Shown: positions 53,481-63,800 of the stretch, piece after piece | How positions within the stretch are numbered: position 1 is the first letter of the stretch | How the letters are laid out: each line of letters opens with the position of its first letter | Assembly: GCA_029260235.1 (NCBI GenBank) | Contig: JAJDDP010000009.1 | Span: 33,711-97,710, forward strand | Origin: Phycisphaerae bacterium | GTDB lineage: Bacteria > Planctomycetota > Phycisphaerae > UBA1845 | Direction of reading: 5' to 3' | Length of the DNA stretch: 64,000 nucleotides | The notes under the pieces: model-generated | What the model saw: the letters and a program-made list of their open reading frames with translations, nothing else | What the model was told of the DNA's origin: nothing | Databases searched by the model: none | Made by a program: the position numbers and the translations under genes

Positions 53481-55223
53481 CTATAGGTATCCAAGTCCAG
53501 AGAGGCGGGCTTCGATCGCCTGCTTCTCTTCGTCGGTATATTCACGGTTTTCTTGGTCGTCGCCCTCGTCTGACGGGGCGATGTCTTGCGTTTGTCCTGC
53601 CTCGATTCGTCCGCTGATGATGTCAGAGAGCACTTTACCATCCACATCATCGGGGGGCGTCAGCCCCAACATCGCCAGGGCGGTGGGAACTACATCGATC
53701 AGGTCAGCCTGTTCCTTCTCGCCTTGGGCCAGGCTGATATGAGGGCCGCCGGCGATCAGTACACCGTTTCGGCGATGAATGCCGGTGATGTCACGACCTG
53801 GCACTGCCGGGCCTTCAGGCCAATAGACCGGAGATTCTGAATCGTGTTTTGGGTGGGATTTCCCCATGGTAAAGGTGTTGCCCTCCCACCAATCCAGAAT
53901 CAAGTCGGGGGCCATGGCTACCAGGTCGCCTTTGTAGATGTCGCGTGACCGGTAGGCCTTGGGGATAACTTGTTCCCCCGTCTTGGGGTCCTTCAGGCCT
54001 GTCAGTGCGCTAATAACTTGCTCGCACGCATCGTCGTAGGCGCTGCCATCTTCAACGGTTCCTTGGGCAAAGAGGCTTTTGCGGTTGAGCCAGACGCACG
54101 GCGACAGGGTGAAGCCTTCGTAGACAAATGCAGTTGTCTTGCTCCAATCCACCGCGGGTAAACTCATCGACTCGATGGCGCTTCTCCCGCCGGGGATGAG
54201 GCGCACCAGGGCAGCCTTTTGTTTGGCTGACAGCGTGCGCCGCAGGAAACTGTCTGCCGTCGAAGCCAGTTTCGACTTGAGTCCGCCCTGGGTATTTGCC
54301 CAAGTCAGCAGGCCTGCCTGGGCCAAGGCGTTATTGAGTCGAACTTGAGGCCCGCAGGTCGGACCAGCTCCGTGGTCGGACATAATCATCACGTCCGCTT
54401 CGGGGAATGCCTCCATAAGCCGGGCAAGTTCGAGATCGCAGTGGATGTAGATCTGTTCGATGGCATCCTCAAAGGCCTGGTACTCTGCTGACTCTACACC
54501 CGGGCATTGCGGGTGAGTGGGATCTTGCAGATGCCAAAAATGGTGCTGCACCTGGTCCGTCGCATTATAGATGATGATTAGCGCATCGACTGGCTGCTCA
54601 TCGATCATAGCCAGGGTAATGTCAGTGCGCAGTGATTCGACACGTTTGAATTCTGCGATGGCACCCCGCCGGTCGTCGTCCGTCTTCATGTTGCCCAGGT
54701 GTCGATTATCAATGCGATAGGATCCGACCTTTTGCTGCACGCGCTCGAACAGTTCAGCCGGGTGGGCGATGCCGCTTCGTTCATCCGGCGCATCTAGCCC
54801 GCTGATCATGAATCCGTCGATGGCTTTAGGTGGGTAGGTCATGGGGACATTGACGCAACCGACAGCTAAGCCCGCCCGATTCAATAGCGCGCAGATGTCG
54901 TCATTGCGGTCTCTTCGATGACCACCGTTGGTGTAGTCGAATTGGTACTCCCCGTCCTTGCCCGGGGTTACGAAATCAAACAGCCCATGCTTACCGGCAT
55001 TCTTGCCGCTCAAGAAACTGGGCCAAGCAGTGGCAGTCACTGGCGGAATCGTTGATCGCAAAGGTCTGTAGCTGCCGCGGTCGATCAGCTTCTGCACAGC
55101 CGGGAGCTTTCCAGCGGCTAGGTATCGCTCGAGCAGCTCCGGCGTTGCCCCGTCCCAGCCAATCAACAGCAAAGCAGGATGGCGCGTACCGCTCGATTGG
55201 TTGTCGTTTGTCTCTGCACTCAT
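53481..55223 (-). CDS. Alkaline-phosphatase-superfamily phosphodiesterase, paralogue 2
   Basis: This 580-residue sister of the previous gene has LLLIGWDGATPELLERYL, the nucleophile segment PVTATAWPSFLSGKNAGKHGLFDF and SDHGAGPTCGPQVRLN as later metal site. The two share layout, including a similar ~30-residue acidic C-terminal region (GDDQENREYTDEEKQAIEARLSGLGYL). The start codon overlaps the stop of the ligase gene by four bases, indicating coupled translation. Substrate unknown; family members act on nucleotides, phospholipids or glycans. Confidence 0.85.
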   Translation of the reverse strand: MSAETNDNQSSGTRHPALLLIGWDGATPELLERYLAAGKLPAVQKLIDRGSYRPLRSTIPPVTATAWPSFLSGKNAGKHGLFDFVTPGKDGEYQFDYTNGGHRRDRNDDICALLNRAGLAVGCVNVPMTYPPKAIDGFMISGLDAPDERSGIAHPAELFERVQQKVGSYRIDNRHLGNMKTDDDRRGAIAEFKRVESLRTDITLAMIDEQPVDALIIIYNATDQVQHHFWHLQDPTHPQCPGVESAEYQAFEDAIEQIYIHCDLELARLMEAFPEADVMIMSDHGAGPTCGPQVRLNNALAQAGLLTWANTQGGLKSKLASTADSFLRRTLSAKQKAALVRLIPGGRSAIESMSLPAVDWSKTTAFVYEGFTLSPCVWLNRKSLFAQGTVEDGSAYDDACEQVISALTGLKDPKTGEQVIPKAYRSRDIYKGDLVAMAPDLILDWWEGNTFTMGKSHPKHDSESPVYWPEGPAVPGRDITGIHRRNGVLIAGGPHISLAQGEKEQADLIDVVPTALAMLGLTPPDDVDGKVLSDIISGRIEAGQTQDIAPSDEGDDQENREYTDEEKQAIEARLSGLGYL

Positions 55224-56812
55224 GCGATACTCGGTTCCTGATTTTCCAAGCTAACACGGTCAATTTTTCCCGTAGACGTCTTGGGAAGTTGTTCGAGGAA
55301 GAATACTTCTTGGGGCAGCATGTATCCTGGAATTCGCTTGGCTAAGTGTCGCTCCAGTTCATTGCGATCCAAGCTAGTTCCCTTGTGGCGCACGACACAT
55401 GCCCGGATGCGGTTGCCGATCTGATCGTCGGGTACAGCCACCACGCAAACTTCATTGACTTGGTCATGGCTATAAGCCGCTGATTCAATTTCGCCCAATT
55501 CGATGCGATAGCCTCGGCTCTTGATCATGTGGTCGCGCCGGCCCTTGAAGGTCAGGTTGCCCGAGTCGTTCCAAATGGCTACGTCGCCTGTGCAGTAGAG
55601 CGTGCGCGTGCTGCCGGTCAGCTTCTCATCAACCACAAAGCGTGCGGCAGTCTGCTGTTCGTCGGCCCAATACCCAAGTGCAACGGTCGGTCCGTCTACC
55701 ACGATTTCGCCTTCAGTATTGATATCGGTGATGGCTACGCCAACATTGTTACGCAGATAAATGGTGTCACCACTTGACCCTGTTCCGATAGAAACCGGCG
55801 CATCTCCACTTGGAGGGGCGGGAACGCGGTAGGCAGTGCAAACATTGGTTTCGGTCGGGCCGTAGAAGTTGAACCAATCAGCGTGGGGCAGCTTTTCCAT
55901 CCAGGAGCGCAAGTATTTCGTGGCGAAGACTTCGCCGGCAAAGATGATCTTGCGCAATTTTGGATAGTTGAATCGATCCACGCGCCCCCGCTCCCACATT
56001 TGGATGAGGATGGACGGCACCGAATACCAAACAGTGATGCCGGCTGAGTCGATCCATTGGGCTAGACTGGGCGGAAACATGGAAGCTCCGTCGGGCACCA
56101 ACACCAACGTCGCCTGCGATCTTGAGGCGACGTATAGATCGAAGATCGACAAGTCAAAGTGAAAAGGGGCGTGGCTGGATAACCGGTCGTTAGGCCCGAC
56201 CTGCACCTCATCGCAGCTCCAGTCAACAAAGGCCAAGGCGTTTCGATGGGAGATCATCACGCCCTTGGGTTGGCCTGTGCTGCCGGAGGTGTAGAGGATG
56301 TAAGCCAGGTCGTCCGGGCCAACCGAAGCGGGATGATCGAGAGGCGAACAGTCCATCACTTCGGCGCGGGTAATCACCGGGAACTCGAAATTGCCTGCTA
56401 GCGACTCGGGCACTTCGTCAGCATCCATCAGGACAAGTTGCTGCACGCCCGAACCATCAAGTTGGCCGATCAGTCGCTTGGCCTGTTGCATGCAGGTGCA
56501 AACGGACTTCATGCCGCAGTTGCGAATCATGTAGGCGAGCCGGGGCGTCGGGGCGCCAATATCCAGCGGCACATAGGCAGCCCCCGAAGCCATGATGCCA
56601 TAGAGGGAGGCCACTGCATCGCTGCTCTTGGGCATCATGACGCCCACGCGATCACTCTGCTGGATGTTGGATTTCTTGAGCTGGGCGGCCAGCCGTCCAG
56701 CCCGATCCGCCAATTCACCATAGCTGAGGCTACCCCGAGCATCTTCGACTGCGGGATGGTCGGGACGAATGCGGGCTGCATCCTCGAGTAGATTGGTTAG
56801 TAGATTAATCAT
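55220..56812 (-). CDS. DltA-like amino acid adenylating ligase
   Basis: This 530-residue AMP-forming enzyme has the core motifs AYILYTSGSTGQPKGVMIS, FNFYGPTETNVCTAY, YCTGDVAIWNDSGNLTFKGRRDHMIKSRGYRIELGEIE and PKTSTGKIDR. The region HFDLSIFDLYVASRSQATLV resembles that in DltA and NRPS A-domains. There the aspartate contacts the substrate amino group, so the substrate is probably an amino acid. It should load the carrier protein encoded just upstream (6 bp gap). It overlaps the AP-family gene downstream. The amino acid cannot be assigned. Confidence 0.85.
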   Translation of the reverse strand: MINLLTNLLEDAARIRPDHPAVEDARGSLSYGELADRAGRLAAQLKKSNIQQSDRVGVMMPKSSDAVASLYGIMASGAAYVPLDIGAPTPRLAYMIRNCGMKSVCTCMQQAKRLIGQLDGSGVQQLVLMDADEVPESLAGNFEFPVITRAEVMDCSPLDHPASVGPDDLAYILYTSGSTGQPKGVMISHRNALAFVDWSCDEVQVGPNDRLSSHAPFHFDLSIFDLYVASRSQATLVLVPDGASMFPPSLAQWIDSAGITVWYSVPSILIQMWERGRVDRFNYPKLRKIIFAGEVFATKYLRSWMEKLPHADWFNFYGPTETNVCTAYRVPAPPSGDAPVSIGTGSSGDTIYLRNNVGVAITDINTEGEIVVDGPTVALGYWADEQQTAARFVVDEKLTGSTRTLYCTGDVAIWNDSGNLTFKGRRDHMIKSRGYRIELGEIESAAYSHDQVNEVCVVAVPDDQIGNRIRACVVRHKGTSLDRNELERHLAKRIPGYMLPQEVFFLEQLPKTSTGKIDRVSLENQEPSIA

Positions 56813-56818
56813 GTTTGC

Positions 56819-57076
56819 TTAGGAAACCACCTGCTTTTTTTCGACATAGGCAACCAGGGCGTTCATGGTTTCAAAATTCTCCGGCATGATGTCCAAGTCT
56901 TCGACCTTGATGCCAAAATTCGATTCGAGAAACTCGATCAGTTGGTGCAACCCAACCGAATCCACGACGCCGCCTGCCCCCAAGAGAGGATCTTCAGGCC
57001 CTGGGACGCGAGATTCATCGTCGAAAAGGATTTCTTTGCAGATGTAATCGTTCAATGACGCTTGTACGTCGGCCAT
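56819..57076 (-). CDS. Stand-alone acyl/peptidyl carrier protein
   Basis: This 85-residue four-helix carrier protein has the phosphopantetheine attachment serine in GVVDSVGLHQLIEFLE. The acidic character and helix 2 pattern suit partner binding. A GAGGTGG ribosome site is upstream of the ATG. It lies between the acyltransferase and the ligase, 6 bp before the latter, so it is the obvious substrate of the ligase. No phosphopantetheinyl transferase is in the window. Confidence 0.9.
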   Translation of the reverse strand: MADVQASLNDYICKEILFDDESRVPGPEDPLLGAGGVVDSVGLHQLIEFLESNFGIKVEDLDIMPENFETMNALVAYVEKKQVVS

Positions 57077-57163
57077 TTGTCCACCTCATTAGATCGTATC
57101 AAAAGATGTCGGTCCCGCTGTCTTGAGGCTGCTCGACTTCAACCCGGCAAGTTCACGAAGTTA

Positions 57164-58201
57164 TCACGGTGCGCTTCCAACCCCGACAGCCTCTCGTTGT
57201 TCGACGGGGCTGGGCGCGTGGTACGTTCCATTCTCGGTGGAAAGGGCTTTTGCTTCAAACCGAATCGTGTCCTGGTTGACGTCCACACTTAGCCGGCGCC
57301 ATGTCCACCACTCCCAGGGATACTTGCGAACGTATTGGTCCAGGACGGCCACACAATCCTCAACACAAGCTTGGACTGCCTGGACTGAATCCTCTTCGCA
57401 GCAAATGGGCGGATGGGCGATCAGGCGATGCCGCGTACCACCATCGGGAATAGCGTAAACCGATATGATTGGTGCCCCGGTATGGGCTGCCAATCGGGCT
57501 GGCCCGGTCGGCAATTGCATGGCGCCGCCCAAGAATGGGACATCCGCAAAGTCGGTGCCCATCATGCCATCGCCATTCATGCCCACAGTCTCTCCTTGCT
57601 CGAGCAATTTGACCATGGTTCGGAAGGTGAAGAAGGGGCGATGGTAAATCACCTTCAACCCGCTGGCCTCTTCTGCGCGGGCCAGGGTATTGACTGCCAG
57701 CTTGGAAACTTGGCCTATAGTCTGCCCGGCATAGGTTTCGCCGCGGAAGACATGGTGATGGTTGTCAAAGCCCTGGGCCTTCATCGCCGGCCAAACCATT
57801 TTGGCCATGCCGAAATGAAAGACCAAGAGGATAACCCCCTTACCCTCTGCCTGGGCGGCTTCCATGTATTCCCGGCCTTCAAGTTGTGGGTAGGCGCGTT
57901 TGACGAAGCGACGGCCTCGCGCTGATGGGTATAGGTACCATTCGATGAAACGCTGATGTTTTGACACCAAGTAGCGCCGCATTGCGGTTTCTACCGGCAG
58001 ATCCGAATTGATTTTCCGCAAGGCTAGGCCCAGTGCGTGGCGAACACGCTTTTGCCCGCCAGCAAGCGACACAAGCCAGTGGAGGCTACCCAGCATCCGA
58101 GTGATGTGGACCGCCCAAACAGGCCCCAGCAGCCGCATGACGGCTAGATGAGGTACATATACATACCAAACGCACAAGCTCTTGATTAGTCGCTGGATCA
58201 T
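57164..58201 (-). CDS. LpxL/HtrB-family acyltransferase
   Basis: This 345-residue protein has an N-terminal membrane anchor and the lysophospholipid acyltransferase (LpxL-like) pattern. GVILLVFHFGMAKMVWPAM carries the HxGxxx catalytic-site region, in which the usual HxxxxD/E acidic residue is not obvious here (HFGMAK). GETVGMNGDGMMGTDFADVPFLGGAMQLPTGPARLAAHTGAPI follows, the typical binding region. Family members transfer acyl chains from acyl carrier protein to lipid or sugar acceptors at the inner membrane. The ATG at 58201 has GAGA upstream and is preferred over the TTG. It is followed by the carrier protein gene after 87 bp. Confidence 0.8.
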   Translation of the reverse strand: MIQRLIKSLCVWYVYVPHLAVMRLLGPVWAVHITRMLGSLHWLVSLAGGQKRVRHALGLALRKINSDLPVETAMRRYLVSKHQRFIEWYLYPSARGRRFVKRAYPQLEGREYMEAAQAEGKGVILLVFHFGMAKMVWPAMKAQGFDNHHHVFRGETYAGQTIGQVSKLAVNTLARAEEASGLKVIYHRPFFTFRTMVKLLEQGETVGMNGDGMMGTDFADVPFLGGAMQLPTGPARLAAHTGAPIISVYAIPDGGTRHRLIAHPPICCEEDSVQAVQACVEDCVAVLDQYVRKYPWEWWTWRRLSVDVNQDTIRFEAKALSTENGTYHAPSPVEQREAVGVGSAP

Positions 58202-58265
58202 TGTTCTCAGCAATCGCCTCAGTGGTCCTATCTAGGTCGGCTAATCCCCGGGTCACAAACACAAA

Positions 58266-58298
58266 TCCCCCATTGATCATCGACTGACCAATGGGGGA
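58266..58298 (-). terminator. Intrinsic terminator after glycosyltransferase gene
   Basis: On the minus strand TCCCCCATTG and CAATGGGGGA form a perfect 10 bp stem around a 13-base loop, followed by a T-rich tract (TTTGTGTTTGTG). It lies between the glycosyltransferase and the acyltransferase, so the two are probably separate transcripts. Confidence 0.7.
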
Positions 58299-58367
58299 GC
58301 ATTGATAATCGTGTTATACCCTGCGTTTGTTCGACTCCTCGGGATGGTTATTGAACCCATGGAGTTT

Positions 58368-59639
58368 CTAGGCGTACCCCAGAATTGCTTCGGCAGGAAG
58401 CTTCCCAGTGGTTTCCATTGCCTTCATATAAGAATCAACCAATTCGCCTGTAGTGGCTAGGCGGTCGTACTTAGCGTAAGCGACTTCCCGGGCTTTGTCG
58501 CCTAGACGCTTGGCCAATTCTTTATCGGTCAACACCTTAAGCAGGGCTTGGCCCATTGCCCGAGCGTCGTGGTCTGCGGTGACCAGGGCTTCGACCCCGT
58601 CACGCAGGCCTTGGCTTGAACCCTCCGTGACCACAACAGGCTTGCCAGCCGCCATGAAATTGAGCAGCTTGACCGGAACGCCTGGGCAATCCGGACGGGG
58701 AACCGCGGAAGTGTCAGCCGCAGCCAAGTACGGAGGTAGCTCAGAAAAAGGGATCACGGGCGGATACAGAACGGCATGGTCAACGCCCTCAGCCCGAGCA
58801 ATCTCGTCGATTTCCTGCCTTTGGGCCTCGTCGTCCAGGGTACGCACAAAGGCGAGCTTGGCATTGGGCAGCTTGGCCAGGACTTCTTTCATGGCTTGGA
58901 GTAAGTAATCGATTCGCTGAAATTTGTTCAATACGCCGGTGTAGACGATCAACGGATCGTCCTGGCCAACGCCCATCCTGGCCCGCGCATCTCCCGGCTC
59001 TACGTCGGCGAACATGGACAAGTCGATGCCGAGCTTGATCATATCAACGCGGTTGCCGGCGACACCGGTATTTAGAAGAAAGTCACGGATCGTCGGAGTG
59101 TAGCACAGCACCCGATCAGCCAGTCGCGGCACACCATGGTCAAGGATGACCGCAAGCATCTTGGCCAACTTTGGAGGCCAAATGAACTTGTAGGTGTGCA
59201 GCTCATCGATCATCGTGTTGACTGCCCCGTAGACCAGGGGCACGCCTGTGGCCCACTTTGTCAAGCAGCCAGCCATGGCGCCTTCGTAGTTGATGCCATG
59301 AATCACATCAAGCTTGTGCTTGCGGGCAATACTAATAGCTTTGAAGGTCAGCAACACATCCCAGTACATCTTGGCGACGCTGGGGCCTACAACGATGTTG
59401 TCCACCGGGCCTACTTTTGGAATGCGATGGATGTTGACGCCGCGAACCGGTTGCGGTTGATGAGATGCGTAGGTGATAACATGGACTTCATGCCCAAGCT
59501 CCACCAAAGCCTCTGCCTTCTCTCGAATGCCGCCGGGCGTTCCGTGGCTTGCCGGAAATGGGCAAGCCGCGATGATCCCAACACGCAATGGACGACTCCC
59601 GTTTGATGGTTGCGGCTGCTCGCCTCTTCGGCTGAACAT
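58368..59639 (-). CDS. Family 4 glycosyltransferase
   Basis: This 423-residue GT-B enzyme has the N-terminal acceptor domain (RVGIIAACPFPASHGTPGGIREKAEALVELGHEVHVIT) and the GT4 C-terminal nucleotide-sugar region (PLIVYTGVLNKFQRIDYLLQAMKEV, GVPVKLLNFMAAGKPVVVTEGSSQGL). The glutamate of the usual E-x7-E motif is partly altered (PRPDCPGVPVKLLNF). It should transfer a hexose or similar sugar to a lipid or polysaccharide. It is upstream of the acyltransferase group but separated by a terminator. Substrate unknown. Confidence 0.85.
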   Translation of the reverse strand: MFSRRGEQPQPSNGSRPLRVGIIAACPFPASHGTPGGIREKAEALVELGHEVHVITYASHQPQPVRGVNIHRIPKVGPVDNIVVGPSVAKMYWDVLLTFKAISIARKHKLDVIHGINYEGAMAGCLTKWATGVPLVYGAVNTMIDELHTYKFIWPPKLAKMLAVILDHGVPRLADRVLCYTPTIRDFLLNTGVAGNRVDMIKLGIDLSMFADVEPGDARARMGVGQDDPLIVYTGVLNKFQRIDYLLQAMKEVLAKLPNAKLAFVRTLDDEAQRQEIDEIARAEGVDHAVLYPPVIPFSELPPYLAAADTSAVPRPDCPGVPVKLLNFMAAGKPVVVTEGSSQGLRDGVEALVTADHDARAMGQALLKVLTDKELAKRLGDKAREVAYAKYDRLATTGELVDSYMKAMETTGKLPAEAILGYA

Positions 59640-60845
59640 GGTTTTCCCCCTCGACTGTGAATACTGAACCTGGAGTGCCTTCTTACAGCGCCCCCAATGG
59701 ATTTGAAAATCACCTTTCGAAGCGACTCGACTTCGAATCGATGAGACCCCACCTGACGATCAGATTTCCCGGAACTTCCCCCGGCGATCAAACCATGCCA
59801 CGCCCACCCAGCCAAACTGGATCATTGGGGCGACATTATTCGGTCAAGCCACAATATTCCGAAGATTATCGCAAACCGACTGGTGGACCCCACCCATCGC
59901 GATGATCCGCTTTCGAAATGCCTAGTCCTTGGCTCGGAACACGGGTTTGCCCGAATTGTAGCCGCCGCCCGGCCTGGGGACAATCTTCGTCCCCGAAAAA
60001 ACGAAGAAACGCTACAAGGCCCTGGTAAACAGGGCATGACGCCGTCGGTGCGGTTAGCAAAGGCCTGGGCTGCCGAAGATCGGCGCTCGCGTGCATTCCG
60101 GGTGGATGGACACCCGCATAGCCCGATAACCAGCGAGCACATCAGAAAAATCCGATCAAACCCCAAACATGTACGGAATTATGCCCGGGTCTCTCTAGTC
60201 GTCTCTAAGCTTGTTGGTCAATGGTTCTCGGACGCCCCAAAGTGACTCAAAACAAGAGGAAACCGCGAATCCTCTTGCAGTTGGGATTGCACGGTGATAA
60301 GATACGGGGCAAGTTAGCAAGGGGAGTGAAGCACCTAAGCGACCGGATGGATGATCAAATCTCGTAAACTTGTCATTTGGGCCGAGTAGTTACCCCCGCG
60401 TTGCGCAGGTCGCTTTGTAGCAGTTGAAGGGTATCGCGAACAAACGAGGGGCGGCATATCGAGTCAACCCCGCACGACGGAGCTGGCGAGTTGACTTGGG
60501 GAGGCGGAGGCAAGAACACAACAAGACAAATCAACAACGGGTGCTGTGTGCATAAGCAGCTCGACATCGCCCGACAAAAAAACAGGGGTGCGTTTTGTAG
60601 AAGTGGGGAGGGTTTTGTACCGCTAGCCCTTCAGCACTTCGTGGAGCACTTGGGAGGCGGTTTTGAGACGGAGGATTCGGAAAGAAACGTTTATTGTCGT
60701 GCCTTGAGTGCTTCGCCCGTGTGCAGGGCACTCTGGTCCGTTGACGCCCGACGATAAGGGTGGCCAACGGTGATTCCGTACTCAGCTTTTTAGCGGTGTT
60801 TCGGTTTAGTGATTGGGAAGGGTTCCCTAACGGAGGTATTGGATT
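59640..60845. other. 1.2 kb intergenic region before the giant secreted protein
   Basis: No gene is supported: 59822-60166 and 59883-60245 overlap on opposite strands with no family features, and 60531-61193 runs antisense through the next gene. A 7 bp hairpin CAAGAGG...CCTCTTG (60253-60277) stands out, but no U-tract follows. GGAGGT at 60831-60836 serves the next gene. A non-coding RNA or long 5' UTR is possible. Confidence 0.4.
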
Positions 60846-63800
60846 ATGAATGAAGCTACTGGATGCTGTCGCTGGCGCAAAGCCATCGGCGTAGCGGCCA
60901 TTGGTTTTGTGGCGTGTAGCCTTTCGGCATACGCGGCCGTAGAACCAATGGGAAATGGTTCGGGTAGTACACCCGGAACCGACGAGAAATCGGGCGTGAT
61001 GGCCAAGTCGCTCATGCAGTTTGAGCACTTTGGCACAACCAGCCCCGCTTATCTTTACAGCCAGTTCGCCGAGGCCAACGCCCTCCGCGGTACTGGTGTC
61101 TGCACTCCCGACTTGCCTTGCACGGGAACTCCCGAAGGCGAGAGCGGCGTACTTTGCACGGTCACCATTGGCCAACCGGCCCCAGACGACCAATTCAACA
61201 GCGGTTGCAACGCAACTACGCCTGCGTTCAGTCCGATCTCATGTGGCGAGACCGTCTGTGGTGAGGGCTTCTTCCTCACCGATGGCGGCAACCTCGCTCG
61301 TGATACCGACTGGTGGATTTTCCACGTGGACCAGCAGTCACTGATGACTTGGAGCGTTACCTCTGAGTTCATTCAGACCATCGGTATTCTGACCGGCAAT
61401 GACGGTACCTGCCCGGTTACTGGTTTCTTTAATTCCGCTGCCACGGGTGCTTGCACCAACGGCTTTATTCAGGAATGCTTGGCTCCGGGCACCTACATGC
61501 TGTTCGTAGCCCCGAACTTCGGTGCCAACACCGGCCTGACCTTCTCCTGCCTCCAGTACGAGGCTACTCTGACTTGTGCGCCTCCTTGTATCGTGGCCTG
61601 CTGTGTCGGTGAGAGCTGTGTCGAGACTGATTCGTTTGATTGCGTGGATGTTTTGGCTGGTATCAACATCGGCGCCGGCTCTGACTGCACCAATCCCGCG
61701 ATCTGTGCGCTTGGTTGCTCGACCGTAACTCCGATCCTTTGTGATGGGCAAGTTGCTATCGACAACACCACCAACAACGTCGTGCCAAACCCGTTCTTCA
61801 CTTGTGCTGCTGGTTCGGGGCAGATCGGTGTGCTGTGGTATGAGTTCACCGCGACGGATGACTCCGCCTACGTCAACACCTGTGCGAGTATTCCGGCATC
61901 CGGTGGCGACTCGACCATCGCAGTCTACTCCGGTCTTTGCAACGCTGTGGACCTCATCGAAATCGGTTGTGGCGAAGATGAAGGCTGCAGTGATGCAAAC
62001 AGCCCATGGCTGTCAGAGACCCACGTCACTGGCTTGACCGTTGGCAATTCCTACTTCATCCAGTTTGCTGCTTGGGACGCCGCTGCCCGTGGCCAATATG
62101 TCTTGGACGTGGTTTGCCCAAGTCCGGCGTTTGCACCGGGTCCATGCTGTCTGCCCAATGGTAGCTGCGAGATCCTATCAGAGACGAACTGTATCGCCGC
62201 CAGCGGCCAGTATCAGGGCCCAGAAGATCCTGGCGTATTCGACTGCGATAATGGCGATGCCTGTGGTGCTGGTGCCTGTTGCCAGAACACCGGTGCCTGT
62301 TCCGAGACGACCCAAGCCCTTTGCGAAGGCGTCATCGGTAGCACGTTTATCCCAGGTGCGAATTGCACGAGCGACACCGGCTTCACCGCCAACCCGTGTG
62401 ACGGTACCTGTTGCGGTGGGGCACCGTTCTTCGCCTGCACCAACACAGACGAAAACTCATGTCTCACGACCTGGTATGCAGACGAGGCGTGCACCACCAA
62501 CTTCTGGACCTGCCCGCGTCCGCGCTGTGCAACCATCAACGTTCCAGCCAACTGCCAGTCTCCAGCCCTCGAGTCGGTCTTCGGCGTCGATGTAGCTGTT
62601 CCTGGCAACATCATCGCCAGCTCGTCTGACTCGAACCAGGTCTTTGAAGACCCGGCCAACCCAGGCGTGCTTGTTGGTACGGCTGACATGGACGACTTCA
62701 TCCCGGCTTCTACGCCGGTCAGCGAAGTTTGCTGGTGGGGCTTCTACTCCGACTTGAGCACCAATGCTCCAGACGGCGGTAAGTGCCAGGTCAACGACCA
62801 GTTCACCATCACCTTCTTCAACGATGGTGGCGACGCATGCCCAGTGGGCGCGCCAATCGCAAGCGAAACTGTCACTTCACTTCGCGCAACGACCGGCGAC
62901 CGCGTAACGGCTAGCAGTAACTTGACCTACCAGTACAATGCTTCCATTACGCCGGTTGCAGTCATTCCAGGCCAGTGCTACTGGATTGCGATCACCAACA
63001 ACACTGATCCTCTCCAGACCGGCACGCAGACCTGCCGTTGGTTGTGGGTTACCGCACCGTTCGCCGAAGGCAACGGCCGCTCTTTGGGTACTTTCACCAA
63101 TGACCCAACCATCCCACAGAATTGTGCTGATCCGAACAACCGCAACGTTTGGGACTACGCATTCTGCCTCGATGTTGCCATCAGTCCGTGCGACTTCTGC
63201 GGCGGCGACTTCTGCGCCGGCGGCACGCCTGAAGGCGAGCCAATCTGTACCAATGGCTACGTCGATACGTTTAACGATGGCTGTGGTGCCAGTGATGGTA
63301 CGATTACCACCAATGGTAACTTCACCAGCGTTGCTTGTGGCGACACCATCTGTGCGACGAGCGGTAACTACCGTTCTCCGATTCCGTGCCCGAACGGCAC
63401 CGTAGATTGCCCGCTGGGTGAAACTTGCCAGACGAATGGCAATTGCACCGGCGATGATGGCTTCTTCCGTGATGTAGACTGGTACGCAGTGACTGTTCCT
63501 GCCTCTGATACCTACGAGTGGTGTGTTCAGTCCGAGTTCCCGTACACGACGGGCCTCATCAACACCTTCGGCCAGCCTAACTGCCCAATGGGTCTGCCAT
63601 GGCTAACCTTGGCTGTTGGTGCTGCATGCGAAGCCAATTGTGAACCGACGACGTTGGACGCAGGTATTTACTACGCCGTCTATCGTCCTCAGGTCTTCAA
63701 CGGCATCCCGTGCGGCAGCGAGTACACGGTCAGCTTGGTCTGCCCGGGTGTTGCTCCATGCGTTACCACGGCTGCTCGCAGCTGTAACCTCCACGGTGCG

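Noticed and set aside
59822-60245. Opposing ~115-residue ORFs in the long intergenic region
   Set aside because: They overlap on opposite strands, lack ribosome sites and family features.
60531-61193. 220-residue minus-strand ORF
   Set aside because: Antisense to the start of the large secreted protein; no homology-like features.
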